The notes under the pieces were generated by a model. The model was not told the origin of the DNA. It searched no databases and saw only the letters and a program-made list of their open reading frames with translations. This document shows positions 27,197-36,168 of a stretch of 64,000 nt of DNA, piece by piece. The stretch covers positions 124,001-188,000 of the forward strand of contig JANQGQ010000022.1 in assembly GCA_028277185.1 (NCBI GenBank), in the 5' to 3' direction. Source of the DNA: Woeseiaceae bacterium. GTDB lineage: Bacteria; Pseudomonadota; Gammaproteobacteria; Steroidobacterales; Woeseiaceae. Positions within the stretch are counted from its first letter, which is position 1. Every line of letters begins with the position of its first letter. A program made the translations under genes and the position numbers.

Positions 27197-29803
27197 TCAA
27201 TTCGTCGCGACCTCATTATTGAACAGCGGGTAGCTGCGATACACCGCCAGGGACTCCATGGATTGTTCAGCCTTGGCTTCAACCCGATTGCGGCTCCAGA
27301 GGATCTCCCCTATCTCGTCACGCTGAATTGCTCCCCAATAATCGAACCACCGTACCATACGCGCATAGTAGTCTAGGGTATTCTCGACGCCTCGCGGCCC
27401 ATGACCTACGCCCCAATATCTAACAAATCTTGCCGGTACGCGTCGAAGAACAAGCGCTGCGAAGAACGGTTCTTCAGATAGAGCGAACCGGTCCATATCG
27501 CCCGCGACAATCATTAGAGGCGTTACGACGCGATCTACATACGTCATCGGAGTGTTGCGCCGATAGTCCTCGCCCTGCAGATAAGATGGTCGATCAGACT
27601 GCAGCAGATAGATCCCATCGCCTGTAACCTCATCGAAGGCGGCAGGTGAATAGCGCTGATGCACACTAAGGCCCAAGTCGTCGGCTTTAGCAGGATCAGT
27701 GAAGCCGAACGCGGATATCGCTGCCTTGAATCGGCTGGTTTGCGTAATCAGGCCCAAGGCACCATAACCCATAGAGCTCTCTCCAAAGAGAAACAACCTG
27801 TCAGGGTCAGCAATCCCTTCTCGCACCAACCAATCGACGCCCGGTAAAATGCCGCTCGTAAGGGACAACAGGTTGGCGCGGCCAACATCGTCCAGCTCAT
27901 TTGTCGGCATGCTAAGAAACACGTAAACATATCCCGCAGCTGCAAACGTGGCAGCGTTCGTCCGCACCACACCGTCGTCTTGAACCTCATAAAGACTCGG
28001 ACGACCGGCTTGCCCGTGCACTCCGTAGCCAATGTCGGAGTCAAAAACGGTTGGATACAGCCTTTTTCGGCTGTAGCCATACGGAAGTGTAATGATCCCT
28101 TTCGCCTCATTGCCGTTTGCGCTTGTATACGTAAAGACCTGCTGCTTGAAACGACCGACTTGACGCATGTGCTCGCTCAACACCGAGACGGTTTGGACCC
28201 CGGAGCGTGTAGAGACCTTTAGGTGCTCCACGCCGCCATCGAATTCGGTGTATGCAAAGACCTCGCCCGAGAACGCACTGAATCTCGGGAAGCCACTTCC
28301 AACCCTGTAAGGCCCATCGACTGAGTTGTCCAGTAAGTCAATCGAGTAGCCGCTACCAAACGCCAAGTCTGTGTACGCGAAAGCCTGACCTGCAGATGAG
28401 GTTTCAGATACTCTTACTGCCAGAATCTCATGACCATCATGCTGAACACGGGTCAACTGGCCATCCGGATCGATGCGGACAAGGCGATCTTCGACAATGC
28501 CGATGAGGCCGCCGTCACGGGTAAGAACCAGCCGAGCTGACAGACCTGCCAGTTCGTCGTCGATTTCCGAAACGTCTCCTGTGCGGTCCAGCGTTATCCA
28601 ACGGGGGCGTGCGCCTGTCATCCGCTCTTCACGGAGAACGGTGTAAAACATCACTCGGTTGGATCCACGCCAGTGAAATTCCGGCGGGCGTGCCCCGCTC
28701 CCAAAATCCAAAATGCGTGTATCCAGTTGGTGAAGCGTTCTCGCCTGCACGTCGATGATGTAGAACTCTGCGGGGTGCTCTCGTGAGCGAACGTCCGGAT
28801 AGAGGAAAGGTTCCCATTTACCCTGAAACACGGCCTGTTTGTGTAGCGGCTTTCCATTCAGCGCCAGGAAACCGAGATATCGTCCGTCGGGTGACCACCT
28901 GACGGTGCGGAGAAGAACATCTGATGGCAAGTCTGTGTCCAATTCGAGATGAGTACCATCCCGTCGCAGAATTGCGATTTCAGCCGGATGTCCAGTTCGC
29001 CAGCGAAAGATGCGAGGAAGATCAGTTGATGAGTCAGATCTTACAACCAAGTGGTCCCTGTTCGGCGATTGCTTGAAAACAAAGTCGCCGCTGCGACGAT
29101 ACTCACTAAAGGCACTACCGATAGTCTGCTTTTCGCCCGTTTCGACACTGACACGAAACACCGTATGCGGATCGTTCGGGAACGACATGCTGTCGATCAC
29201 ACTCGCCGTCATTTCGCCGCGTTCCGCGCTCGCCCACGCCGCTCGTACCGCGTCGATACCAGCACCGACCGCACTACCGCCAGCCGGGTAGTTGGGCTTC
29301 AGATACTCGCCTGTGTCTGAGACGGCACAAACCATGTCGGTTCCGTTACTCCACTCGCACCCCGTCCAGCCGACGCCATCTGTTGTTACTTGTCGAGAGG
29401 TGCCTTCTTCTCGATCCCACACCCACAAGTTGATGATACCGCCAACATCGGACAGGAAGGCTAAGTACGCGCCATCATGAGACCAAGATAAGTCCCAGGC
29501 GCCTGCAGCGGCGCTACCTGGTAAGACAAGTTGTATTGCCTTTCCGCTTCGACGGCCCCAAAGCCTTATCGTGTCACGCGACTTGTCCCAGTAGAAATCG
29601 ACGGGCTTGGTCGTTTCTTCAGCAGCTGACCGGCGCACGGTATAGGCCAGTACTTCGCCATCCGGAGACCAAGCCAAGTCGCCTAGTGTTTGCTGGCGAA
29701 GGGCGTCCAGAACTTGAAAGTGTCTTTCGCTCTTCGCTGTAGCGTCCGAAATATCGGAGAACAGACCGATGAAAAGGACCGAATAGGCGATTCGACGCTT
29801 CAT
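27197..29803 (-). CDS. Exported S9-family (prolyl oligopeptidase-like) serine peptidase
   Basis: An 868-aa protein with an N-terminal signal-like segment (MKRRIAYSVLFIGLF), WD40/TolB-type propeller blades (LGDLAWSPDGEVLAYTV, DLSWSHDGAYLAFLS, VRWSPDGRYLGFL) and a C-terminal alpha/beta-hydrolase domain. The nucleophile loop is FGESSMGYGAL (Ser about 676); its usual second glycine (GxSxGG) is Met. Candidate Asp is in AGDMDRF (about 771), His in GVGHGPRG (about 801). The ATG at 29803 is chosen for the signal peptide. It sits 100 bp after a TonB receptor gene in the same direction. Base composition is visibly lower in GC than the flanks. A lasso-peptide isopeptidase-like role is conceivable but unproven. 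Confidence 0.82.
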   Translation of the reverse strand: MKRRIAYSVLFIGLFSDISDATAKSERHFQVLDALRQQTLGDLAWSPDGEVLAYTVRRSAAEETTKPVDFYWDKSRDTIRLWGRRSGKAIQLVLPGSAAAGAWDLSWSHDGAYLAFLSDVGGIINLWVWDREEGTSRQVTTDGVGWTGCEWSNGTDMVCAVSDTGEYLKPNYPAGGSAVGAGIDAVRAAWASAERGEMTASVIDSMSFPNDPHTVFRVSVETGEKQTIGSAFSEYRRSGDFVFKQSPNRDHLVVRSDSSTDLPRIFRWRTGHPAEIAILRRDGTHLELDTDLPSDVLLRTVRWSPDGRYLGFLALNGKPLHKQAVFQGKWEPFLYPDVRSREHPAEFYIIDVQARTLHQLDTRILDFGSGARPPEFHWRGSNRVMFYTVLREERMTGARPRWITLDRTGDVSEIDDELAGLSARLVLTRDGGLIGIVEDRLVRIDPDGQLTRVQHDGHEILAVRVSETSSAGQAFAYTDLAFGSGYSIDLLDNSVDGPYRVGSGFPRFSAFSGEVFAYTEFDGGVEHLKVSTRSGVQTVSVLSEHMRQVGRFKQQVFTYTSANGNEAKGIITLPYGYSRKRLYPTVFDSDIGYGVHGQAGRPSLYEVQDDGVVRTNAATFAAAGYVYVFLSMPTNELDDVGRANLLSLTSGILPGVDWLVREGIADPDRLFLFGESSMGYGALGLITQTSRFKAAISAFGFTDPAKADDLGLSVHQRYSPAAFDEVTGDGIYLLQSDRPSYLQGEDYRRNTPMTYVDRVVTPLMIVAGDMDRFALSEEPFFAALVLRRVPARFVRYWGVGHGPRGVENTLDYYARMVRWFDYWGAIQRDEIGEILWSRNRVEAKAEQSMESLAVYRSYPLFNNEVATN

Positions 29804-29903
29804 AACATGCTTCTCTTGTGTTGATCGCACGAGTTGAGGTCCGTTCGCTGAATGCACCAGCAAACGCAGCGGATGTAAGGGACTGGACCGCTGCTAGGCA
29901 GCG

Positions 29904-32594
29904 TCAAAATGACTTTGTGAGAGAAACGGAGACTTGTCGGCCGAACGGATCAGCGTTCGCTGTATCGAAATTCAAACCATCAAGCGTCTCGACAAAAGGC
30001 GGCTCTTCGCCAAGGAGGTTTCTCATATTGAAGGACAAGACTGTATCGTCGGTGAAGGCGTTATCGAGCCGGTCCGCAAAATCATACGTGAGTGCGAAAT
30101 CAACGGTAGTAAATGAATCGATATCATTGGCGATCGCACTGTCGCGACGATCCCTGTAGCCGCGTGTATAGTTGACAGCTACGAAAGCAGAAAGGCCACC
30201 ACGCGACCAGGAAAGACTGCCCCGCAATTTCAAATCGATAGGACGATAGAGTGTGCTCAACTGGTCAATCTCAGGCGTTGACTCTGTGAGCTTCGTATCG
30301 TAAGCAAGGAGGTATGCGACGTTTATTGATGCAGCCAGCTCACCGTGAGCCGTATCTCTTTCGTAAGTGCCAGTAACGTCAAGCCCTTCTACTTTGCGCT
30401 CTGCTGCATTCTGTTGCCCAGTGAAGAGCACAAACTCAACGTCTTCGGGTGCTGCGTTGGCGAAGTTGTTAATAATGTCTGCGCGAGCAAACAGCGATTC
30501 GACGTTACCAATATCAGGGTTCGTGTCGGCAAACTCACTAAATGCTGGATCCATCAGGATGTCGAAAATCCCAACACCGTCGATTCGATTGGAGTAATCG
30601 TAAAAGAAGTAAGTTAGTGAAAGGGTCAAACCAGGAATGAGGCTTGGTGTGTATTCTGACCCGACTGACCATACGTCCGCTGTTTCTTCGGTCAAACTAT
30701 TGCCCCCGCTAACCTCAAGCAAGACTGTCTGGCCCGCTGGATCCGCAGAGATATCTGGAAAAGCCGTAAAGGCCGCGTTCGGCGCGCCGGCGACCAGCAG
30801 TGATATCGGCCTACCAGCATCGAACAAATCGGGGGCGCGAAACGCTTGCGAATAGGAGGCCATGAAACTCAGAGAGTCATCAATTGCCCAACGTACACCG
30901 AGTTTAGGATTCATGGCCTCACCAAAGTCGCTGTAGTCTTCGTAGCGACCCGCCAAAGAAACATCGAAAGCACTCACGAAGGGGAGCGCATTGTTCTTGC
31001 CGATTATCGGGATAAGGAGCTCCGCATAAACAGCGGCAACATCACGGTCGAAACTGCTACTGGAGCCTAGGCTGCTTGTGTTCTCGTAGCTCTCGTCTCG
31101 ATAAACCCCACCGAAGGCGAAAGACAAACCCTTGCCTGACGGCAGCGTTAGAAGCCGGCCGCTGACTGCTCCCTCGACGACGCCCAAACCGTTCTCGAAA
31201 AGGAACTTGTCCTCGAAACTATTGAGCTCACTCGCGCTGTTTGAGTCGCTCTTACTGTAGTCGTAATAGACACTTACATCGATGTCGTTTGTAAGCGCGT
31301 AGGTCAATCGTGTATTTATGAAGTATGACTCACCCTCAGCCCTTACTTCCTGTTCCTGCAGGTTGAGAATACCTGGATTGTTGACGTTGACGGCCTCGCG
31401 ATCGGTGTAAAGGCCGTCTACGCCAAACGATAGGCGGTCCGTAATCTCCTGGTTGAACGAGACTGTTCCACTGAACCGCTTTTCTCTAACGCCGGCCGTA
31501 GCGTCTGAATCGATCAAGTCTGGATTGCTCAGGTCAAAATTCGGAAGCTCTCGCACCAGAAGCGGATCTGCCTCGGCGTGTTCCGCACCGAATACGACCC
31601 CACCGGTGTTCCAGCTCACCCCGCCGGCGGCTCCGAATTGGTAGTCTTCTTTTGACCCGTCCGTCACCGCTCCATAGCGACCGCGCACTTCGAATCCCTC
31701 ATAGTTCTTACGCGTTATGAAATTGACGACGCCCGCCACCGCATCGGAACCATAAATCGCCGAAGCCCCGTCGGTAAGAATCTCAATCCGATCAATGGAT
31801 CCAAGAGGTAGCACAGATACATCCACGACACTGTCAGACCCAGTCGCAGACATGCGACGGCCATTCAGGAGTGTGAGAGTGGTTCCGGCTCCTAGCCCCC
31901 TCAAATTGACTCCGGATCCAAAAGTACCCGTTGTGCCACTGTTGAAGTCGTCGCCTCCATTCTCGGTGATAGCGGTAACGGAGCTGAGGTTCTGCGGGAT
32001 GGTGCGGAGGAATTCGTCGACCGTCGCGGCGCCGGAAAGACCGATATCCTCTCGATCGAACTGCAGTACCGGAGCGGTTGGATTCTGGACACCGCGAATA
32101 TTGGTGCCAGTAACGACAATCTCTTCCAGCGTTTCGATGGCTTCATCGGCCGACAAGCTCTCTGCTTCTTCCTGCGATCGACCGGACAATTCACTTCTAT
32201 TCATCGACGTCTGCGCCAGCAGCATTGGGCTCGACATCGATCGGCGGTTTCCCGCTTCACTCGTTACCTCCGACTCCGTTCGGCTTGGCGCTTCTTCGAC
32301 GACAACTGTGTCATCGCCCATGGTGTCGAACGTCAGATCGGTGCTCTCCAACAGTTGGCTCATTGCCTGATCGGCCGTCATCCTGCCGGTGACGTCAGGG
32401 CTATCTTCACCGTCGGCTAATTGAGAGTAGTACACGACCTGTAGCCCGGACTGCTCCGCAAACTCCTTAAGCGCCGCCGCAAGCGGTTGCGATTCAATGA
32501 TGAAGTCGTACGCCGCTTCCTCGGCGCCGATCGCCGGCGCAGCCAAGAGAGCCAACCCTGCAAACGCAGATCCGATCCGATTGCCTAGGTTCAC
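29904..32594 (-). CDS. TonB-dependent receptor with N-terminal STN signalling domain
   Basis: Outer-membrane active transporter of 896 aa. The GTG at 32594 is fixed by a strong GGAGGA six bases upstream. Order: signal peptide (VNLGNRIGSAFAGLALLAAPAIGA), secretin/TonB N-terminal domain (about 28-100; QPLAAALKEFAEQSGLQVVY), a Ser/Glu-rich linker, TonB box region EEIVVTGTNIRG, plug domain (TDGASAIYGSDAVAGVVNF) and a beta-barrel ending in aromatic Phe (SVSLTKSF). The STN domain is the hallmark of receptors that signal through FecR to a FecI sigma, and both genes lie directly upstream. The ligand is unknown; the adjacent peptidase suggests a peptide. AT-richer than neighbours. Confidence 0.93.
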   Translation of the reverse strand: MNLGNRIGSAFAGLALLAAPAIGAEEAAYDFIIESQPLAAALKEFAEQSGLQVVYYSQLADGEDSPDVTGRMTADQAMSQLLESTDLTFDTMGDDTVVVEEAPSRTESEVTSEAGNRRSMSSPMLLAQTSMNRSELSGRSQEEAESLSADEAIETLEEIVVTGTNIRGVQNPTAPVLQFDREDIGLSGAATVDEFLRTIPQNLSSVTAITENGGDDFNSGTTGTFGSGVNLRGLGAGTTLTLLNGRRMSATGSDSVVDVSVLPLGSIDRIEILTDGASAIYGSDAVAGVVNFITRKNYEGFEVRGRYGAVTDGSKEDYQFGAAGGVSWNTGGVVFGAEHAEADPLLVRELPNFDLSNPDLIDSDATAGVREKRFSGTVSFNQEITDRLSFGVDGLYTDREAVNVNNPGILNLQEQEVRAEGESYFINTRLTYALTNDIDVSVYYDYSKSDSNSASELNSFEDKFLFENGLGVVEGAVSGRLLTLPSGKGLSFAFGGVYRDESYENTSSLGSSSSFDRDVAAVYAELLIPIIGKNNALPFVSAFDVSLAGRYEDYSDFGEAMNPKLGVRWAIDDSLSFMASYSQAFRAPDLFDAGRPISLLVAGAPNAAFTAFPDISADPAGQTVLLEVSGGNSLTEETADVWSVGSEYTPSLIPGLTLSLTYFFYDYSNRIDGVGIFDILMDPAFSEFADTNPDIGNVESLFARADIINNFANAAPEDVEFVLFTGQQNAAERKVEGLDVTGTYERDTAHGELAASINVAYLLAYDTKLTESTPEIDQLSTLYRPIDLKLRGSLSWSRGGLSAFVAVNYTRGYRDRRDSAIANDIDSFTTVDFALTYDFADRLDNAFTDDTVLSFNMRNLLGEEPPFVETLDGLNFDTANADPFGRQVSVSLTKSF

Positions 32595-32677
32595 TGAGAG
32601 TCCTCCGTATTTTCCGAAGTTGCCGGAGACTTGTTGCGCCTCCTGTCCACGTGAGACGGGCTGACATTCTCGAACGG

Positions 32678-33721
32678 CTACTCGGCCGGTGCAGACGGAC
32701 CGACGAGCCGCCATTCCTCACCTGGCACTTCGATCATCTCGACATCCCGCGAACGCATGACGAACTGGACGATAACTTCGGGGCGATCGGCGTTGAACAC
32801 GCCGTTGATCTCGCGCGCGCGCAATGCATCACCTTCGACGACGATACGCTGCGCGTTGTAGCGGTTGAACTCGACGGCGACGTTTGCGAGCGGCTCGTCC
32901 TCGAACACGAGCCGGCGCTGGCGCCAGGCGACAGTCTTGCCGCGGCTCGGCGCGGACTGTCGTAGAGTCACTTCAGCCTGAACCACGGCCTGCTCACCGA
33001 CCGAAAGCTCGACGGGTTCGGGCGCCGCCGCAGGACTCGCGGCGTGCTGCTGCACGGCGACGCGCCCTTCGAGCACCGTGACCACGGTCTGCTCCTTCTG
33101 CCGGTACACGTTGAACTGGGTTCCGACAGCCTGCACCTCGACGTCGCCGCTAAACACGCGGAACGGACGCGTCGGGTCCTTCTCCACCGTGAACAGGGCT
33201 TCGCCGGCCAACAGGTCGACGTCGCGATGTGTAGCATCGAAACGCACGTCGAGACGGGATTGCGTGTTCAGCTCGACGACCGAGCCGTCGGGCAGCACGA
33301 CCGAGCGCTGCTCCCCGAGCGCGGTCACGTACGATTCGGTGGGCTGCGCATCGAACACGAAGTAAGTCGCTATCACCGCGGCAACCATTGCCGCCGCCGC
33401 GAGTCCCGCGATGCCACGGTAACGCCGCCTCGGCTTAACGGAAGGCGCCGACGCCGAACCGCGCAGCGGCACAACGTTCGCCTCACCGTCGGCGAGCAAT
33501 GCTTCGACGTCGGTAACCCGCTCCGCATCCACACCTTCGAGCGCCAGCCAGTCGGCCTCCGCAAGCAGGAATTCCCGCACGTGTACCGGCGACTGCCGCA
33601 ACCACGCGACGAAGGCCCGGCGTTCGCCGGCGGGCATCGACTCGTCCTCGTGCAGCCGTACGACCCAGTCCGCCGCCTGCTCGATGACGCCCGCGGTTGC
33701 CTTGTCCACGCCGCCGCTCAC
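32678..33721 (-). CDS. FecR-type sigma factor regulator
   Basis: Inner-membrane transducer that receives the signal from the STN domain and controls the FecI-type sigma. The GTG at 33721 overlaps the sigma stop (GTGA), giving 347 residues. An N-terminal DUF4880 domain (EQAADWVVRLHEDESMPAGE) is followed by a membrane helix (about 96-115, GIAGLAAAAMVAAVIATYFV). The periplasmic FecR domain (SVVLPDGSVVELNTQSRLDV) and a C-terminal STN-like segment (FNRYNAQRIVVEGDALRARE) complete it. A longer frame into the sigma gene is rejected. Unlike the receptor and peptidase it has the usual high GC. Confidence 0.9.
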   Translation of the reverse strand: MSGGVDKATAGVIEQAADWVVRLHEDESMPAGERRAFVAWLRQSPVHVREFLLAEADWLALEGVDAERVTDVEALLADGEANVVPLRGSASAPSVKPRRRYRGIAGLAAAAMVAAVIATYFVFDAQPTESYVTALGEQRSVVLPDGSVVELNTQSRLDVRFDATHRDVDLLAGEALFTVEKDPTRPFRVFSGDVEVQAVGTQFNVYRQKEQTVVTVLEGRVAVQQHAASPAAAPEPVELSVGEQAVVQAEVTLRQSAPSRGKTVAWRQRRLVFEDEPLANVAVEFNRYNAQRIVVEGDALRAREINGVFNADRPEVIVQFVMRSRDVEMIEVPGEEWRLVGPSAPAE

Positions 33722-34227
33722 GACTCGTCGCCCCCGGCCTGGAACCGCCGGCACACCGCGAGACCCTGCGCCAGGTGTTTCTTCACCATCCCGACCGAAA
33801 TGCCCACGGTCGCGGCAATCTGCTCGCGCGTGAGCTTGTCGCGCCGGTGCAGCAGCAGGACGGCACGACAGTTCGGGTTCAGGGTCTCCAGTGCCCGGTT
33901 CAGCCGCTCCATTCGTTCCTGCTGCTCGAAGGCCTGCTCGGGACTCGATCCGTCCTCGAGTACGTCGAGCGCGTCGCTGCCGTGCGGCAGGCGGTTCCGC
34001 GCCAACGAACGCCACTCGTGGGCCACGTTGGCGGCCACGCGCAGTGCGTACGCACGCGGCTCGCGGATGACGGCCTCCTCGTCCACGCGCAGCAGGCGCA
34101 GGTAGGTCTCCTGCGCAAGGTCGTCGGCCTGCTGGGGATCGACCAGGCGCGCGGCAAGGTAGCGAAGCAGCCGCCTGCCCGGCTCTCCGGTGAATTCGTC
34201 CAGCCAACGCCGCTGATTCCGCGCCAC
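33718..34227 (-). CDS. FecI-type ECF sigma factor
   Basis: A 169-aa sigma-70 family protein. Region 2 reads LVDPQQADDLAQETYLRLLR and region 4 reads ETLNPNCRAVLLLHRRDKLTREQIA followed by TVGISVGMVKKHL. The start is GTG with GGCGGA four to five bases upstream. It is the first gene of the minus-strand unit sigma-FecR-receptor-peptidase and presumably drives the receptor promoter after ligand binding outside. It is divergent from the DUF222-HNH gene. Confidence 0.9.
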   Translation of the reverse strand: MARNQRRWLDEFTGEPGRRLLRYLAARLVDPQQADDLAQETYLRLLRVDEEAVIREPRAYALRVAANVAHEWRSLARNRLPHGSDALDVLEDGSSPEQAFEQQERMERLNRALETLNPNCRAVLLLHRRDKLTREQIAATVGISVGMVKKHLAQGLAVCRRFQAGGDES

Positions 34228-34389
34228 GTATTCCGCCCGGTTTTTTTGAGCTTACTATGGGTAGACGGGGTGAGGTGGTCCGGCGGCCACCGCTTGGGAG
34301 CTACGCGTGTCCTCTGCATTTCAAGTTCAGTACTGCCCCGCAGGAACGGTTGGCCGCATGAAGCAAAACGGCACATAACCCCCTGATTC

Positions 34390-34395
34390 TATAAT
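34390..34395 (+). promoter_or_regulatory. Consensus -10 hexamer in the sigma/HNH divergent region
   Basis: A perfect TATAAT lies 60 bases upstream of the HNH gene start. No good -35 is found at 16-18 bases, and a second hexamer TAGAAT at 34418-34423 lies closer to the gene. The 228-bp region also holds the promoter of the FecI-type sigma on the other strand. No RNA gene or repeat is evident in it. Confidence 0.35.
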
Positions 34396-34455
34396 TTTTC
34401 GGCATTCGACCACTGGATAGAATCACAGTATTTCCTCCATCGCACAGGGATTGTC

Positions 34456-35694
34456 ATGAGTGCCGCCAACCTCAATCACAGCCGCCATCTGGCCATCGAC
34501 GAGCTGGACCGGAAGATCGTCGGTCTGGCCGCGTACATCAATGCCGCCACCTACGATCTTCTGGTGCTGATCCGCGAGTTCGACGAGCGCGCCGGCTGGC
34601 TCAAATGGGGCCTCGCAAGCTGTGCGGAATGGCTGCACTGGCGCTGCGACCTGAGCATGAGCGCCGCCCGGGAAAAAGTGCGGGTGGCTCACGCCCTGAA
34701 GACCTTGCCCGACATCGCGGCGGCTTTTGCCGGCGGCCGGTTGTCGTACACGAAGGTACGGGCGTTGACGCGGGTCACACGGGCCGACAACGAAGCGGAT
34801 CTCCTGTCCTTCGCCATAAAGACTACCGCCGCTCACGTGGACGAACGCTGCCGGGAGCTGCGTTGCGGCACGGCGACCTCGGTCGCTGACGCCAACCGGG
34901 CGCACGCAAGCCGCTCGCTGCGGGTGTTCCGCGACCCGTCCCGCGGCACGATGACGATTACCGTGGAGCTGCCGTTCGAAACGGGTGCGCTGGTGGAGAA
35001 GGCGCTGGACCGCGCTCGCGACACCGCCGCCGCCGAGGCGCCCGAGCTGATGGACGAATCCTGGTCGGCCCGGCAGGCGGATGCCCTCATCTCCATGGCC
35101 AAGGCCTATTTGTCCGGCCGTAGTGCGTCGTCTGGTTCTGCGGAAAACTACCAGGTGATGGTGCACGTCGATCAGTCGGCGTTGGCAAACGGCCAAGGTC
35201 GTGCCAGCCTTCCGATCGAATCAGTGAAGCGATTGTGCTGCGACGGCGAGCTGGTGGCTGTCGTCGAGGACGAACAAGGGGAGCCGCTGAGCATCGGCCG
35301 GAAATCCCGCGCGGTGCCGACAGCGATCAGGCGGGCGCTGAAGGCGCGGGATCGGGGCTGCGTGTTTCCGGGCTGCGGAAACACCCGTTTCGTGGATGCG
35401 CACCACGTCGAGCACTGGTCCGCCGGGGGCGAGACCAGCCTCGATAACCTGGTCCTGTTGTGCTCACGTCACCACCGGCTGGTGCACGAGGGCGGCTTCC
35501 GCATCGAGCGCGACTATCAGAACCGCTGGTTCTTCAAACGGCCGGACGGACGTGCGGTACCGTCTTGCGGGTATCGGCCAGAGGACACAATTGACGATGA
35601 CACTGGCCATGACATCGGAAGTCTTTCCGCAACGCTCAATAATCCCTCCGCGGAGGGATTGGCCGGCGCCGGTCGTACCGCCGCAAACGCTTAG
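34456..35694 (+). CDS. DUF222 domain HNH endonuclease-like protein
   Basis: A 412-aa protein with an N-terminal helical DUF222 (13E12-repeat) region (about 10-240; DLSMSAAREKVRVAHALKTL) and a C-terminal HNH nuclease motif (about 302-345). In the latter CVFPGCGNTRFVDAHHVEHW contains two zinc cysteines and the HH pair, and LVLLCSRHHRLVHEG completes the beta-beta-alpha metal fold with a further Cys and His. The family is abundant in actinobacteria and sporadic in proteobacteria; its function is not established. It is a stand-alone gene next to the FecI/FecR unit and a toxin-antitoxin pair. Confidence 0.85.
   Translation: MSAANLNHSRHLAIDELDRKIVGLAAYINAATYDLLVLIREFDERAGWLKWGLASCAEWLHWRCDLSMSAAREKVRVAHALKTLPDIAAAFAGGRLSYTKVRALTRVTRADNEADLLSFAIKTTAAHVDERCRELRCGTATSVADANRAHASRSLRVFRDPSRGTMTITVELPFETGALVEKALDRARDTAAAEAPELMDESWSARQADALISMAKAYLSGRSASSGSAENYQVMVHVDQSALANGQGRASLPIESVKRLCCDGELVAVVEDEQGEPLSIGRKSRAVPTAIRRALKARDRGCVFPGCGNTRFVDAHHVEHWSAGGETSLDNLVLLCSRHHRLVHEGGFRIERDYQNRWFFKRPDGRAVPSCGYRPEDTIDDDTGHDIGSLSATLNNPSAEGLAGAGRTAANA
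35641..35660. repeat. Perfect 20-base palindrome in the end of the HNH gene
   Basis: AATCCCTCCGCGGAGGGATT equals its own reverse complement. It lies 35 bases before the HNH stop codon and encodes NPSAEG. It could form an 8-bp hairpin in the transcript or bind a dimeric protein; no U-tract follows. Confidence 0.6.
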
Positions 35695-35727
35695 TCGCTT
35701 GCTTACAAATCCCGAGCCGTTAGCGGC

Positions 35728-36168
35728 TTAGTCTGTGGCCCTTGCGGCAGCCGTCAAGGACCGGACCTTTGTATGGAGTCCTGATCCGGATGTCTGTTTG
35801 AGCTTGCGAACGAGGCGCTCGTCGGCCGTCACGAACGACCAGTCGTTTTCGAGTGCGAGCGACAGATAGATGCAATCACAGGCGGCGTGATCGAGCTCCA
35901 CGGCCAACCTCAGCGCGTTCTCCATCAGTGCGCGCGTCGGCAGGATCTCCACATCGGATCGCTGGATGAGGCGGGCCGCCATTACGGCTTCGTCTTCGTC
36001 GAGCTCGCCGCGCTTTACTTTCTTCCAGAGAATGTTGGCGCACTCGGCAATCATCAGGTCCGGCGACGAGAGCGGGTAACGTCGAAGTATTTCGAGTGCT
36101 TCGGCCGTACCGTTTTCTTCGACGACCCACTTCATCGCGACGCTGGCGTCGATCACGACGCGGCTCAT
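35728..36168 (-). CDS. PIN-domain toxin (VapC/FitB type)
   Basis: A 146-aa PIN-domain ribonuclease, toxin of a type II toxin-antitoxin pair. The acidic metal site is seen as VVIDASVAMKW (Asp6), AECANILWK, HAACDCIYLSLA and TADERL. Start ATG overlaps the antitoxin stop (ATGA). The last ~20 residues (SGLHTKVRSLTAAARATD) extend beyond the usual end. RNA target unknown. Confidence 0.88.
   Translation of the reverse strand: MSRVVIDASVAMKWVVEENGTAEALEILRRYPLSSPDLMIAECANILWKKVKRGELDEDEAVMAARLIQRSDVEILPTRALMENALRLAVELDHAACDCIYLSLALENDWSFVTADERLVRKLKQTSGSGLHTKVRSLTAAARATD

Noticed and set aside
29904..32714. A longer TonB receptor starting at 32714
   Set aside because: The extra residues are unlike a signal peptide, whereas GTG 32594 has GGAGGA at ideal spacing and a good signal sequence.
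27197..34227. A complete lasso-peptide biosynthetic cluster
   Set aside because: No asparagine-synthetase-like C protein, no transglutaminase-like B protein and no precursor-like small gene occurs in the gaps at 27128-27196, 29804-29903 or 32595-32677.
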